Shown: positions 29,386-38,268, numbered from the stretch's first letter. The stretch: 64,000 nucleotides of DNA from Collinsella phocaeensis (GCF_900119895.1 NZ_FQLR01000004.1:496001-560000), one strand, 5' to 3'. The notes: generated from the letters alone by a model not told the origin. Program-made: numbers and translations.

Positions 29386-30045
29386 CTAGATGTCCGCGGA
29401 TCCCATACGCTCGAGGGTCGCGGGCAGCTCGTGGAGCGTGGGCAGGATCTCGTGGCACAGGGCGCGGATCTCGGGCGTGGGCTCGTTGTAATCGGGGACC
29501 ATGATCACGCGCATGCCCGCCGCGGCGCCGGAGCGCACGCCGTTGAAGGAGTCCTCCACCGCGACGCACCGCGCGGGCTCGACGCCGAGGCGCCCGGCGG
29601 CGACGAGGTAGACGTCCGGCGCGGGCTTGTGGTGCTGGATGTCTTCGTCGAAAACGGCGGCATCGAAGAGCGCCATGAGGCCGAAGCGCTCCATGCTGGC
29701 GACGGCGCGCTCGCGGACGCTCGAGGTTGCGAGCGCCACGGCCGCTCCGGTTGCGCGGGCGGCCGCGACGGCCTCCGCTGCGCCCGGCTTGAGCTCGAGC
29801 TCGTCCTCCCAGGTGGCGTCGAAGATCTCGTGGCGGCGATCGAAGAGGCGGGCCGTGAAATCGGGGTCGCCGAACTCCGCGTCGATCATCTTCATGGCGT
29901 CGGGGATGCTGCAGCCCACGAAGGCGTGCAGGATGTTCTCGGGGATCGCGATGCCGAAGTCGCGCCCCGCCGCGCGCCATGCCGCCTGGCTCACGCGCTC
30001 GGTGTCGACGAGGGTCCCGTCCATATCGAAGATGACTGCCTGCAT
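29386..30045 (-). CDS. HAD-superfamily phosphatase (beta-phosphoglucomutase-like)
   Basis: 219 residues. Motif I FDMDGTLVDTE at the N-terminus supplies the nucleophilic Asp. The helical cap contains FGIAIPENILHAFVGCSI. Motif II is ALATSSV, motif III the Lys in HHKPAPDVYL, and motif IV VAVEDSFNGVRSGAAAGM. This subfamily dephosphorylates small sugar phosphates or isomerises them, and the exact substrate cannot be inferred. AAGGAG lies 6 bases before ATG 30045. It is monocistronic, 190 bp from ygiQ on the same strand. Confidence 0.85.
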   Translation of the reverse strand: MQAVIFDMDGTLVDTERVSQAAWRAAGRDFGIAIPENILHAFVGCSIPDAMKMIDAEFGDPDFTARLFDRRHEIFDATWEDELELKPGAAEAVAAARATGAAVALATSSVRERAVASMERFGLMALFDAAVFDEDIQHHKPAPDVYLVAAGRLGVEPARCVAVEDSFNGVRSGAAAGMRVIMVPDYNEPTPEIRALCHEILPTLHELPATLERMGSADI

Positions 30046-30208
30046 GCCGGCTCCTTGGTCGCAATGGTCCACAGCATGGTAGCAGTTCGGCGGCGTGCGC
30101 ACGACGGCGCCCTGCGGCATGCCGGCGGCCGCGTTGCGGTGCGCCGCGCGCTGCGAGCGGGAATCTGGGCCGCGCGAGGCGATCGGAAGTGGGTCTGCGT
30201 GCGCATGG

Positions 30209-30338
30209 GGTACGTTTTTCGTACTCGTTTTGGTTTTCGCCAAGTAGACCGCTGCATCCTGCGATAAAACCCCAGCTCGCTGAAGAGCGAATTCGGGGTG
30301 TACTTGGCCATGCGCTCAATCGGTACGAAAAACGTGCC
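30209..30338. repeat. Nested palindromic element, about 130 bp
   Basis: Outer arms GGTACGTTTTTCGTAC (30209-30224) and GTACGAAAAACGTGCC (30323-30338) enclose a second pair, GCCAAGTA/TACTTGGC (about 30239 and 30301), and a third, ACCCC...GGGGT with CTCGC/GAGCG inside (about 30270-30298). The region is in the 441-bp gap between the HAD gene and mgtA, which holds no gene. It could fold as one long hairpin or cruciform, and it resembles a short non-autonomous mobile element. Confidence 0.55.
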
Positions 30339-30486
30339 CGATATGACGATCGTCGGTGCAGGCCGCACGGAAACCGTGCCGCATCGGCCTCGGATCACGG
30401 GCCAAGCGCTCCGGTTCTCGCGCGCAGGGCGACCGGGTTCGCCTGATCGCCGTTGCCGGGCGCCCCGCGCGTCCGCGGCCGCCGCG

Positions 30487-33270
30487 CTAGAGCAGGCTGC
30501 CGTGCCGGTGCACGTACGCTGCCTTGACGGCCCCGCAGAGCAGCAGGTAGAGGGTCATGCATGCGAGGAGCAGCGCAAAAAACGGCAGCGGGAGCGGGTG
30601 CAGCCCGAGTGCCGGCCCCACGACGGGCAGATAGGGCAGCGCCGTCACCGCGGCGACCCCGCCCACCGTGAGGACGGTGAGGGAGGCAGCCGGCCTGCTT
30701 CCCGCGAAGGGCAGGTGCTCGGTGCGCAGCATGTGCAGCACGAAGGTCTGCGTCCACATCGACTCGACGAACCAGCCGGTCTGGAACACGGCGGCGAACA
30801 GGGCGGCCTGCGCGGGGCTCGTGAGCCCGGAGAACGGGGCGCCCACCACGAGCGGGCAGACGAAGAAGAACATCCCGAGGTAGGTGAGGATGTCGAACAC
30901 GGAGCTCGTCGGCCCGAGCCACAGCATGAACGACACGATGGACTGGGCGTCCCAGGTCTTGGGCTCGCGCAGGAACTCGTCGTCCACGTTGTCCCAGGGA
31001 ATCGCCGCGCAGCTCACGGTGTACGCCACGCCCAGCAGCAGGAGCTGCAGCGCCGTCATGGGCAAAAACGGCAGGAACGCGCTGGCCACGAGCACCGAGA
31101 ACACGTTGCCGAAGTTGGAGCTCGCGGTGGTCTTGATGTACTTGATGGTGTTGCCGTAGGTGCGGCGGCCCTCCATGATGCCGCGCCCGAGCACCATCAG
31201 GTCCTTCTTGAGCAGGATGATGTCGGCGCTCTCCTTGGCGATGTCGACGGCGGTGTCCACCGAGATGCCGCAGTCGCTCGCGCGCATGGCGGCGGCATCG
31301 TTGATGCCGTCGCCCATGAAGCCCACGGTGCGGCCGCCGCGCTCGCGCAGGACGCTCACCACGCGCTGCTTCTGCAGCGGCGAGAGCTTGGCGAAGAGCT
31401 GGCACTCATCGGCGCGGCGCGCGAGCTCGGCGTCGTCGAGTGCGTCGACCTCGCTGCCCAGCAGCATGCCGGAGGGGTCGATGCCCACCTTGCGGCACAC
31501 GGCCGCGGCGACGCCCTCGTTGTCACCGGTGAGCACCTTCACGCCCACGCCGTACTCGGCGAGCTTGGCCACGGCGGCAGCGGCGCTCTCCTTCGGCGGA
31601 TCGAGGAAGGCCAGGTACCCTATGAGCACCATGTCGGACTCGTCGGCGCGGGAGAAGGCACCCGCGGGGCGCGGGTCGGTCTTCTGGGCAACCGCGACCA
31701 CGCGCATGCCCTCGTCGTTGAACCCGCGCACGCGATCCAGCACGCGCTCGCGCAATCCGTCGGTGAGCGGCTGGACGCGGCCGTCGTATTCCACGCACGT
31801 GCACGCGCCGAGCACCTCTTCCACCGCGCCCTTGGTGATGAGCTGGGTCTTGCCGCCGGCGTCCTCCACGACCACGCTCATGAGGCGGCGCTCGAAGTCG
31901 AAGGGGATCTCGTCCACCTTGGTGTAGCGGCTCTCGAGCTCGCGCACGGCGGCGTCGGTCTCCGCGAGCTCGCGCGTCTTCTCGATCACCGCGACATCGA
32001 TGAGGTTCTTGAGCCCGGTCTGGAAATAGCTGTTGAGGAAGGCGTGGCGCAGGACGCGGTCGTCGTCGCGGCCCATCACGTCCATATGGCGCTCGAGCAC
32101 GACCTTGTCCTGGGTGAGCGTCCCGGTCTTGTCGCAGCACAGCACGTCCATTGCGCCGAGGTTCTGGATGGCGCTGATGTTCTTCACGATGACGTCGTGG
32201 CGGGACATCTCGGTGGCGCCGCGCGCCAGGCAGGTGGTCACGATGACGGGCAGCATCTGCGGGGTGATGCCCACGGCGATGGAGATCGAGAACAGCAGCG
32301 CGTCGAGCCAGTCGCCCTTGGTGAGGCCGTTCACGACGAACACGATCGGGCACATCACGAGCATGAACGCCACCAGCACGCGGGAGACCGCGGCGACGCC
32401 GACGTCGAAGCTCGTGCGCACGGGCTTGGCCTCCAGGGCACGGGCGACCCTGCCCAGGTAGGTGCTCCGTCCGGTGCAGAGCACGACCGCGGTGGCCGAG
32501 CCGCTCTGCACGGTGGTTCCGGCGAAGGCGATGTTCGTGCAATCGGAGATGGACAGCGCGCGGGGCGCATCCTGATCCCCAAAGACCGCATCGGAGCACT
32601 TCTCGACCGGCTCGCTCTCGCCGGTGAGCGCCGACTGGGTGACGAACAGGTCCTTGGCGGTGACGATGCGCACGTCCGCGGGGACCATGTCTCCGACGGA
32701 GAGGCGGACGATGTCCCCGGGGACGATCTCGTCCATGGGGATCTCGGTGCCCGCGCCGTCGCGACCCGTCGCCCCGTCGCGCCCGGCCTCGCCCTCGCGC
32801 ACGACGCAGCAGGTGGTCGTTACCATGTCCTTCAGCGCGGCGGCGGCGCTCTCGCTCTTGGACTCCTGGGAGAGGCGCAGCGTTCCGGAGGTGAGCACCA
32901 TGATGCCGATGATGACGGCGGTCGAAGGGTCGGCCTCGCCCGGGGCGGCGAGGATCACGTTGGTGTAGACCGAGATGGCCGCGAGCGCGGCGAGGATGAG
33001 GATGAAGGGGCTGACGAAGGCGGCCGCGAGGCGGCGGAGGGGAGAGTCGCGCCGCTCCTCCTCGACGACGTTTTTGCCGTAGGTCTCGATGAGCTCGCGG
33101 ACGGAGGCCTCGTCGAGGCCGTGCGCGTCGCTGCCGAGCTCGTCGAGCACCGCGGAGGCGTCGTGGGTCGCGGCATAGGTCACCAGGCGATCGAGTTCGC
33201 TGGTCTGAACGGTCCGCTTCTGGGAGCGGAAGCGGTGGAGCTGCTGAATCGTGCACGTCATCTTGGACAT
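30487..33270 (-). CDS. mgtA: MgtA-type magnesium-importing P-ATPase (P3B)
   Basis: 927 residues, full length for MgtA. P-type signatures: ALTGESEPVEK, CCDKTGTLTQDKV (phosphorylated Asp), LTGDNEGVAAAVCRK, VGFMGDGINDAAAMRASDCG, then ADIILLKKDLMVLGRGIMEGR. The ten-helix layout and the EGRRTYGNTIKYIK loop place it in the Mg2+ importers rather than Ca2+ pumps. A glycine/arginine-rich insert follows CCVVREGEAG. GGAGGTGCGAT stands before ATG 33270. A strong promoter (33653-33626) lies about 360 bp upstream with a 30-codon leader gene between, so regulation through the leader is probable. Confidence 0.92.
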   Translation of the reverse strand: MSKMTCTIQQLHRFRSQKRTVQTSELDRLVTYAATHDASAVLDELGSDAHGLDEASVRELIETYGKNVVEEERRDSPLRRLAAAFVSPFILILAALAAISVYTNVILAAPGEADPSTAVIIGIMVLTSGTLRLSQESKSESAAAALKDMVTTTCCVVREGEAGRDGATGRDGAGTEIPMDEIVPGDIVRLSVGDMVPADVRIVTAKDLFVTQSALTGESEPVEKCSDAVFGDQDAPRALSISDCTNIAFAGTTVQSGSATAVVLCTGRSTYLGRVARALEAKPVRTSFDVGVAAVSRVLVAFMLVMCPIVFVVNGLTKGDWLDALLFSISIAVGITPQMLPVIVTTCLARGATEMSRHDVIVKNISAIQNLGAMDVLCCDKTGTLTQDKVVLERHMDVMGRDDDRVLRHAFLNSYFQTGLKNLIDVAVIEKTRELAETDAAVRELESRYTKVDEIPFDFERRLMSVVVEDAGGKTQLITKGAVEEVLGACTCVEYDGRVQPLTDGLRERVLDRVRGFNDEGMRVVAVAQKTDPRPAGAFSRADESDMVLIGYLAFLDPPKESAAAAVAKLAEYGVGVKVLTGDNEGVAAAVCRKVGIDPSGMLLGSEVDALDDAELARRADECQLFAKLSPLQKQRVVSVLRERGGRTVGFMGDGINDAAAMRASDCGISVDTAVDIAKESADIILLKKDLMVLGRGIMEGRRTYGNTIKYIKTTASSNFGNVFSVLVASAFLPFLPMTALQLLLLGVAYTVSCAAIPWDNVDDEFLREPKTWDAQSIVSFMLWLGPTSSVFDILTYLGMFFFVCPLVVGAPFSGLTSPAQAALFAAVFQTGWFVESMWTQTFVLHMLRTEHLPFAGSRPAASLTVLTVGGVAAVTALPYLPVVGPALGLHPLPLPFFALLLACMTLYLLLCGAVKAAYVHRHGSLL

Positions 33271-33483
33271 ATCGCACCTCCTGATCCTTGCTGTACGGGG
33301 CGCCGAATGCGGCGCCGACTCTGGGGAAGGGCACAGGATCGCCGTGGATGGCCAGGGGAGCTCCGCTCCCGACGCGGCGGTGCCGCACGGGAGGGGCGCT
33401 CGCTGGAGGCGGGCGGTGCATGCTGGTATCGATTGTGGTGGGGTGGCGGGCCGTTCGGGATGCGCGGCCGGGGCGCTCGGCTT

Positions 33484-33576
33484 CTAGCGGAGCGTGCGAG
33501 TGGTGCGGAGGGCCTGCCACGGACGCAATCGAACGTGCGCCGCATTGGGCGATCCGCTGCCGGGGACACCGTCCAT
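33484..33576 (-). CDS. Putative 30-residue leader peptide of mgtA
   Basis: An ATG at 33576 is preceded by AAGGAGG with ideal 7-base spacing and lies about 45 bases after the predicted transcription start. It encodes MDGVPGSGSPNAAHVRLRPW followed by QALRTTRTLR and a stop. Two prolines early and five arginines among the last 14 residues stand out. About 210 C-rich bases separate it from mgtA. Salmonella mgtA is likewise preceded by a short leader gene, mgtL, whose translation controls termination; no sequence similarity is claimed. A longer frame in another phase (GTG about 33584 to 33258) overlaps the mgtA start but has its start codon inside the ribosome site. Confidence 0.5.
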   Translation of the reverse strand: MDGVPGSGSPNAAHVRLRPWQALRTTRTLR

Positions 33577-33625
33577 GGCTGCACCTCCTTGCGGTCTGGC
33601 CGAGGCCTCGTATAAACCTAGCGAA

Positions 33626-33653
33626 AGTATAGGTAATGGAAGACGCCTGTCAA
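33626..33653 (-). promoter_or_regulatory. Strong sigma-70 promoter for the leader-mgtA transcript
   Basis: On the - strand TTGACA (33653-33648) and TATACT (33631-33626) are separated by 16 bp, the best consensus match in the window. Upstream, 33720-33765 is AT-rich and holds two CATATG palindromes (33747-33752, 33758-33763), possible regulator sites. Confidence 0.8.
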
Positions 33654-33878
33654 CGGGGTTCGAGGGCATATTCCAAAACCTTACGCGGAGCTTGCGGAAG
33701 ACCGGCTCCGAAAACGGCGCTAACGATACACCTGTTGTAAATCAATCATATGTACACCATATGGCGATTGCCTGAAGAAACGGGACGCGGTGTGCGGGAG
33801 GGCGGCGCCTCGTCAAGGGCATGCCCCGATGGCGCGACGGGGCGCGCTTCGGCCTTAGCCCCGGCATCGATCGAGGGG

Positions 33879-34291
33879 CCTCGGATGGGGGACGGGCACG
33901 TTTCTGAGGCTTGGGCGCGCCGATGCGAGCAGCCGGCCCCGTCTTGCGCGGAGGTCGTCCCCCTGCGTCGAGGATCCCCCTGCGCCGAGGACCTCAATGT
34001 GGTCCGCAGTCCCGACCTCAAGTTAGGGACTGTCCCTGATCTGAGGTCGGTCGCCTGTTCCCGGGCACCCGCCCCCGCCTCGCCTCTCCCGGCGTCGACC
34101 TCGATCGAGGGGCCTCGCTCACGCTCGCGACCTCAATTTTGGGGCCGCCCCTGATCTGAGGTGCCGTCGAGCGCCGGCCTCCCGACGCCTGCCCTGGCGT
34201 CCGCCCCTCCCTGGCGCTCGCCGCGACGCCCGGGCCCTGCGCCTGGGATGGGGCTGGGGACCTCATATGAGGGGCTGCTCCTGATCCGAGG
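33879..34291. repeat. Cluster of four 31-bp palindromic elements
   Basis: Copies at 33879-33909, 34016-34046, 34131-34161 and 34261-34291 are each exactly 31 bp. They open with CCTC(A/G) and end with GAGG. Cores vary: one has GACGGGCACG, the other three end CCTGATC(T/C)GAGG or TCCTGATCCGAGG. A longer flanking motif, TCGATCGAGGGGCCTCG, occurs twice (about 33868 and 34099). This fills the roughly 670-bp gap upstream of the YoaK gene, which has no credible gene. Confidence 0.75.
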
Positions 34292-34433
34292 CGGGTGCGG
34301 AAGCCGAGGGCGCTGGGCGCTATGTTGCGGTTTTCGGTCGTATTCGCGTTGGCGGGAAACGCGGCGCGCGCGGTGTCGTACCCTAGAGGCGGAAGGCCCC
34401 GCCGTGCCGGTGGGGATGTGGGAAGGAGGGCGC

Positions 34434-35132
34434 ATGGAGCGCGCGAAGCAGGTCTCGGAGTCGATCGAGCTCGGCATCATCCTCGCCCTCGTGGGCGGCT
34501 TCATGGACGTCTACTCCTACATGGGTCGCGACGGCGTGTTCGCCAACGCGCAGACGGGCAACATCCTGCTCGTGGGGGTGCACCTTTCCGAGGGCGACCT
34601 GCAGCTCGCGCTTCGCTACTTCCTTCCGGTTCTCTGCTTCGCCGTCGGCATCATGGCGAGCGACCTTGTCCATGAGCGCATGTCGAGCGCGATGCACTGG
34701 CGGCAGGTGACGGTGCTCGTCGAGGCCGCCATCCTCGTCGCGGTCGGCCTGCTCTCCGCCGACTGCAACATACTCGCCAACTGCCTCACCTCGCTCGCCT
34801 GCGGCATGCAGGTCGAGAGCTTCCGCAAGATCCACGGGCGCGGCATCGCCACCACCATGTGCATCGGCAACCTGCGCAGCGCCCTGCAGAGCGTGGATGA
34901 CTACATCATCACGCACAACCGCGGGTTCCTTGCGAACGGCGCGCTCTATTTCGGCGTCATCGCCGTTTTCGTGCTCGGTGCGGTGCTGGGCAACTGGTGC
35001 CTCGAGCGCTTCGGGCTCTCGTCGATCGCCCTTTGCTCGCTGCTGCTGTTCGCGGCGTTCCTGCTCATGTTCTCCGACCGCGAGGCCCGCGCGGACCAGG
35101 GCGCCCGCGAGGTCTCGGACGAGTTGGAGTAG
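34434..35132 (+). CDS. YoaK/DUF1275 family membrane protein
   Basis: 232 residues with six predicted membrane helices. It begins SIELGIILALVGGFMDVYSY, the DUF1275 opening, followed by GVFANAQTGNILLVGVHL, which contains the family's conserved AQTGN. Later CGMQVESFRKIHGRGIATTMCIGNLRS is also typical. Function of the family is unknown; transport is suspected. GGAAGGAGGG precedes ATG 34434. It converges on mnmA (28 bp between stops). Confidence 0.85.
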   Translation: MERAKQVSESIELGIILALVGGFMDVYSYMGRDGVFANAQTGNILLVGVHLSEGDLQLALRYFLPVLCFAVGIMASDLVHERMSSAMHWRQVTVLVEAAILVAVGLLSADCNILANCLTSLACGMQVESFRKIHGRGIATTMCIGNLRSALQSVDDYIITHNRGFLANGALYFGVIAVFVLGAVLGNWCLERFGLSSIALCSLLLFAAFLLMFSDREARADQGAREVSDELE

Positions 35133-35160
35133 CCGGTCGCGTCGGTCGCCCGCCGCCTTG

Positions 35161-36327
35161 CTAGCGGAGCGCCCGCACCACGGTGCCGCCGCCGAGCACG
35201 ACGTCCCCGGCGTATGCCACGACTGCCTGACCGGGCGCGATCCCGCGCTCGTCCTCGTCGAACGCGAGCTCTACGGAGCCGTCTGCGCCGCGGCGCATAC
35301 GGCATGCGCGCGTGGGGTGGTGGTAGCGGATCTTCGCGCCCGCGGGCACCCCGGCCGCGCCCGCTTCGTCGAGGAGCTCCTCCATGGCGTCCGCCGGGGC
35401 GCTCCAGACCCAGTCGTCGGCGATGAGCCCTGAGGCCAGCAGGTCGTCGGCCTCACCGAGCGTCACGGTGTTCGCGGCGGCATCGATGGCCGTCACGTAC
35501 ACGGGGTGCGCGCAGGCGACGCCCAGCCCCTTGCGCTGGCCTATGGTGTAGCGGATCGCGCCGCGATGGCGGCCCAGCACGTTCCCCGCGGCGTCGACGA
35601 TGTCGCCCTCGGGAAGGGCCCGTCCGCGCCGCCGCTCGATGTAGCTCGCGAAATCGTCGTCCGGAACGAAGCAGATGCCCTGGCTGTCGCGCTTGCCGGC
35701 GTTCTCGAAGCCCTGCTCGCGCGCGATGCGGCGCACGTCGGCCTCCTTGCGCAGCTCGCCCAAGGGCAGCAGGACGCGGGCGAGACGCTCCTGGGTGAGG
35801 GAGTAGAGCACGTAGCTCTGGTCCTTCGTCGGGTCGATGCCCGTGCGCAGCGCATGCACGCGCTCGGGTCCGCCGCAGCGCGCGCCGATCTCGTCGAGCA
35901 GGCCGGCCGCGGGGCCGTCGGGGGCCGGCATGTCGGCGAGCAGCCCGGTGCGGCCGTAATGCCCGGTCGCGATGAAGTCGCAGCCTTCCGCGCGTGCGTG
36001 GTCGAGCAGCGCGCCGAACTTGAGGTGCCGGTTGCAGTCGATGCAGGGGTTCGGGGTGCGCCCCGCCTCGTAGGTTCGCACGAACTTGTCGACGACGGCG
36101 TCCGCGAAGGTCGCGCGCATGTCGAGGGCGCTCCAGGGCATGCCGAGGCGTCGGCAGACCGCCGCCGCGTCGTCGGCCTCCGAGGCCGCGCCGCACGACG
36201 ACGGCCCCGCGCAGCCGCCCGAGAGCAGCATCGTGGCGCCGATGCAGTCGTATCCCGCCGCCTTGAGCAGGTACGCGGTCACGCTGGAATCGACGCCGCC
36301 GCTCATGGCCACGAGCACGCGCTGCAT
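35161..36327 (-). CDS. mnmA: MnmA, tRNA-specific 2-thiouridylase
   Basis: 388 residues. The PP-loop is SGGVDSSV (residues 9-16). A catalytic Cys pair is present in RTPNPCIDCNRHLKFG and SQGICFVPDDDF; they activate the persulfide sulfur and form a transient disulfide. RYTIGQRKGLGVA and the C-terminal beta barrel complete the fold. It adds sulfur to C2 of wobble U34 in Lys, Glu and Gln tRNAs. A loop rich in Cys (SGGCAGPSSCGAASEADD) follows the first helix. GAAAGGCGG stands upstream of ATG 36327. It fits with elp3 as a second U34 modification enzyme in the window. Confidence 0.94.
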   Translation of the reverse strand: MQRVLVAMSGGVDSSVTAYLLKAAGYDCIGATMLLSGGCAGPSSCGAASEADDAAAVCRRLGMPWSALDMRATFADAVVDKFVRTYEAGRTPNPCIDCNRHLKFGALLDHARAEGCDFIATGHYGRTGLLADMPAPDGPAAGLLDEIGARCGGPERVHALRTGIDPTKDQSYVLYSLTQERLARVLLPLGELRKEADVRRIAREQGFENAGKRDSQGICFVPDDDFASYIERRRGRALPEGDIVDAAGNVLGRHRGAIRYTIGQRKGLGVACAHPVYVTAIDAAANTVTLGEADDLLASGLIADDWVWSAPADAMEELLDEAGAAGVPAGAKIRYHHPTRACRMRRGADGSVELAFDEDERGIAPGQAVVAYAGDVVLGGGTVVRALR

Positions 36328-36455
36328 GGGGGTCCGCCTTTCGCTCGGATGATGCGCGGCACGGAAGCCCGGGTGGGCCCGCGGCGCCGCGCGGACAGGT
36401 CTAGGTAGTGTAGGGGATGCGCCCGGAGGCGTTCAAGAAGTCCGTGCGCCGAGGC

Positions 36456-36552
36456 GCGTGCCAAAGGGGACGTACCCTAACGGCACGCCGAACGTTCAGC
36501 CGTGCCGTTAGGGTACGTCCCTCTTGGCGAGGGCCTGTCCCCTTTGGCACGC
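36456..36552. repeat. Nested inverted repeat behind cysK
   Basis: Outer arms GCGTGCCAAAGGGGAC (36456-36471) and GTCCCCTTTGGCACGC (36537-36552) enclose inner arms GTACCCTAACGGCACG (36472-36487) and CGTGCCGTTAGGGTAC (36501-36516). A partial third copy, GTCCCTCTTGGC, follows. All arms are perfect. It lies between the cysK stop and the mnmA start on the transcribed strand, so it can also act as a transcription barrier. Confidence 0.75.
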
Positions 36553-36567
36553 GGCGGCGCTGCCGCG

Positions 36568-37506
36568 CTATTCGGCGAACAGGGGGCCGGAGAGGTAGCG
36601 CTCGCCGGTGTCGGGGCAGAGGGCGACGATCGTCTTGCCCTCCCACTCGGGGCGCCGCGCGAGCTCGATGGCGGCCCAGAGCGCGGCGCCGGAGGAGACG
36701 CCCACGAGCACGCCTTCGCGGCTTGCCATCAGGCGCGCCCCGGCGAAGGCGTCCTCGTCGCGCACGGGCGCGATCTCGTCGTATACGGAGCGGTCGAGCA
36801 CCGCGGGCACGAAGCCCGCGCCGATGCCCTGGATCTTGTGGGGTCCCGCTGCGCCACCGGAGAGCACGGGGGAGCCCGCGGGCTCGACGGCGACCACGCG
36901 CACGTCCGGATTGCGCTCCTTGAGGTAGCCGCCCACGCCCGTCACCGTGCCGCCGGTGCCGGCGCCGGCCACGAAGACGTCGATCTTCCCGTCCGTGTCC
37001 TCCCAGATCTCCGGACCGGTGCCGGCGACGTGCGCCGCGGGGTTGGCGGGGTTGGAGAACTGGCCGGCGATCCAGCTCTTGGGGGTCTCGCGGGCGAGCT
37101 CCTCGGCGCGCGCGATGGCGCCCTTCATGCCCTCGGCGCCCGGGGTGAGGACGAGCTCGGCGCCGTAGGCGCTCATGAGCAGGCGGCGCTCGACGCTCAT
37201 GGTGTCGGGCATCACGATGACGGCGCGGTACCCGCGCGCGGCGGCGAGCGCGGAAAGGCCGACGCCGGTGTTGCCGCTCGTGGGCTCGATGATGGTGTAT
37301 CCGTCGCGGGGACGGATCTCTCCGGCCGCCTCGGCGGCGTCGAGCATGCTTTTCGCCACGCGGTCCTTCACCGAGCCGGCGGGGTTGAAGTACTCGAGCT
37401 TGGCGAGCACGTGCGCCCGTAGGCCCTCGGTGCGCTCGATGCTTGCGAGCTCAAGCAACGGGGTGCGTCCGATGAGCTCGTCGACGGAACGGTAGATCTT
37501 CTTCAT
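36568..37506 (-). CDS. cysK: Cysteine synthase A (O-acetylserine sulfhydrylase)
   Basis: 312 residues, the usual length. The PLP lysine is in [12 protein letters not shown]. The substrate loop TSGNTGVG, the phosphate loop [17 protein letters not shown] and [11 protein letters not shown] are all present. It forms cysteine from O-acetylserine and sulfide. CCAAGGAGGAAGC precedes ATG 37506; an ATG 14 codons upstream lacks a ribosome site. A divergent Rrf2-family regulator 320 bp away and an inverted repeat inside its promoter point to local sulfur or redox control. Confidence 0.95.
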   Translation of the reverse strand: MKKIYRSVDELIGRTPLLELASIERTEGLRAHVLAKLEYFNPAGSVKDRVAKSMLDAAEAAGEIRPRDGYTIIEPTSGNTGVGLSALAAARGYRAVIVMPDTMSVERRLLMSAYGAELVLTPGAEGMKGAIARAEELARETPKSWIAGQFSNPANPAAHVAGTGPEIWEDTDGKIDVFVAGAGTGGTVTGVGGYLKERNPDVRVVAVEPAGSPVLSGGAAGPHKIQGIGAGFVPAVLDRSVYDEIAPVRDEDAFAGARLMASREGVLVGVSSGAALWAAIELARRPEWEGKTIVALCPDTGERYLSGPLFAE

Positions 37507-37542
37507 GCTTCCTCCTTGGATGCTCGGCTTCCGGTGGGTCGT

Positions 37543-37575
37543 ATTCAACGTCTAAAAACCTATCGAGTCAATAGG
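37543..37575 (-). promoter_or_regulatory. cysK promoter with candidate Rrf2 operator
   Basis: On the - strand TTGACT (37571-37566) and TTGAAT (37548-37543) are 17 bp apart. A CCTAT-N7-ATAGG inverted repeat (37559-37575) covers the -35. Binding there would block cysK transcription. The rest of the 320-bp divergent gap is AT-richer, with GTATGTTTGTCTCGTATGTA (37793-37812) just before the regulator gene. Confidence 0.5.
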
Positions 37576-37827
37576 AATATCAAAACGGAAATAAACACGC
37601 GCACGCACTGCCCCGCGCGTGCGCACCGCTGGGAGCGGGCGGCCGAACGGCCCCGGCGGCGCGCGGTTCCCAGCTGCTTTAATAATGCCCTCTTCACTAA
37701 AGGAGAATCATATCGTTTCGGGCGATAGAGGCGTAAGAGCGCTGCCGTCTGTTCGGCGAATGTTCATGCGGAATCAACACCTGCGTTCTGTGGTATGTTT
37801 GTCTCGTATGTATGAACGGGAGGAAAC

Positions 37828-38268
37828 ATGCTGGTTTCGACTAAGGGACGGTATGCGCTGCGCGTCATGGTGGACCTCGCTCGCCACCAGGGTGCGGGCC
37901 GCGTTCCGCTGAAGGAGATCGCCGAGCGTCAGTGCGTCTCCGGTAAATATCTCGAGAACATCCTGTCCGTGCTCGTGCGCAACGACATGCTGTCCGGCGC
38001 GCGCGGCAAAGGCGGCGGCTACCGTCTGACGCGCAAGCCCGAGAGCTATACGATCGGCGAGATCCTGCGCCTTACGGAGGGCTCCCTCGCGCCGGTGGCC
38101 TGCATCGATCGCGGGCGCGACGGCTGCGAGCACGCGGAGACGTGCCCCACGATCGGCGTGTGGCGCGTTCTGGACCGCCGGATCTCGGAGACGCTCGACA
38201 GCGTGACCCTCGCCGACCTGGTCGAGGGGACGCCGCTCGAGGGGGACATGGGGCCCTGCGCGCGCTAG
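37828..38268 (+). CDS. Rrf2-family transcriptional regulator (CymR/IscR type)
   Basis: 146 residues. A winged helix-turn-helix runs from MLVSTKGRYALRVMVDLARH through IAERQCVSGKYLENILSVLV to GARGKGGGYRL. C92, C100 and C106 form a C-x7-C-x5-C set, close to the C-x5-C-x5-C of IscR, so an iron-sulfur cluster or thiol switch is possible. CymR-type relatives repress cysteine genes with CysK as partner in Bacillus; the divergent cysK here suggests the same theme. GGGAGGAAAC precedes ATG. A 12-bp hairpin terminator follows. Confidence 0.88.
   Translation: MLVSTKGRYALRVMVDLARHQGAGRVPLKEIAERQCVSGKYLENILSVLVRNDMLSGARGKGGGYRLTRKPESYTIGEILRLTEGSLAPVACIDRGRDGCEHAETCPTIGVWRVLDRRISETLDSVTLADLVEGTPLEGDMGPCAR

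Noticed and set aside
33271-33640. M-box magnesium riboswitch before mgtA
   Set aside because: No match to the M-box core by eye; a leader peptide model fits the visible features better.
33750-34154. Rightward frame of 134 codons in the repeat cluster
   Set aside because: It is made of the 31-bp repeats and has no ribosome site.
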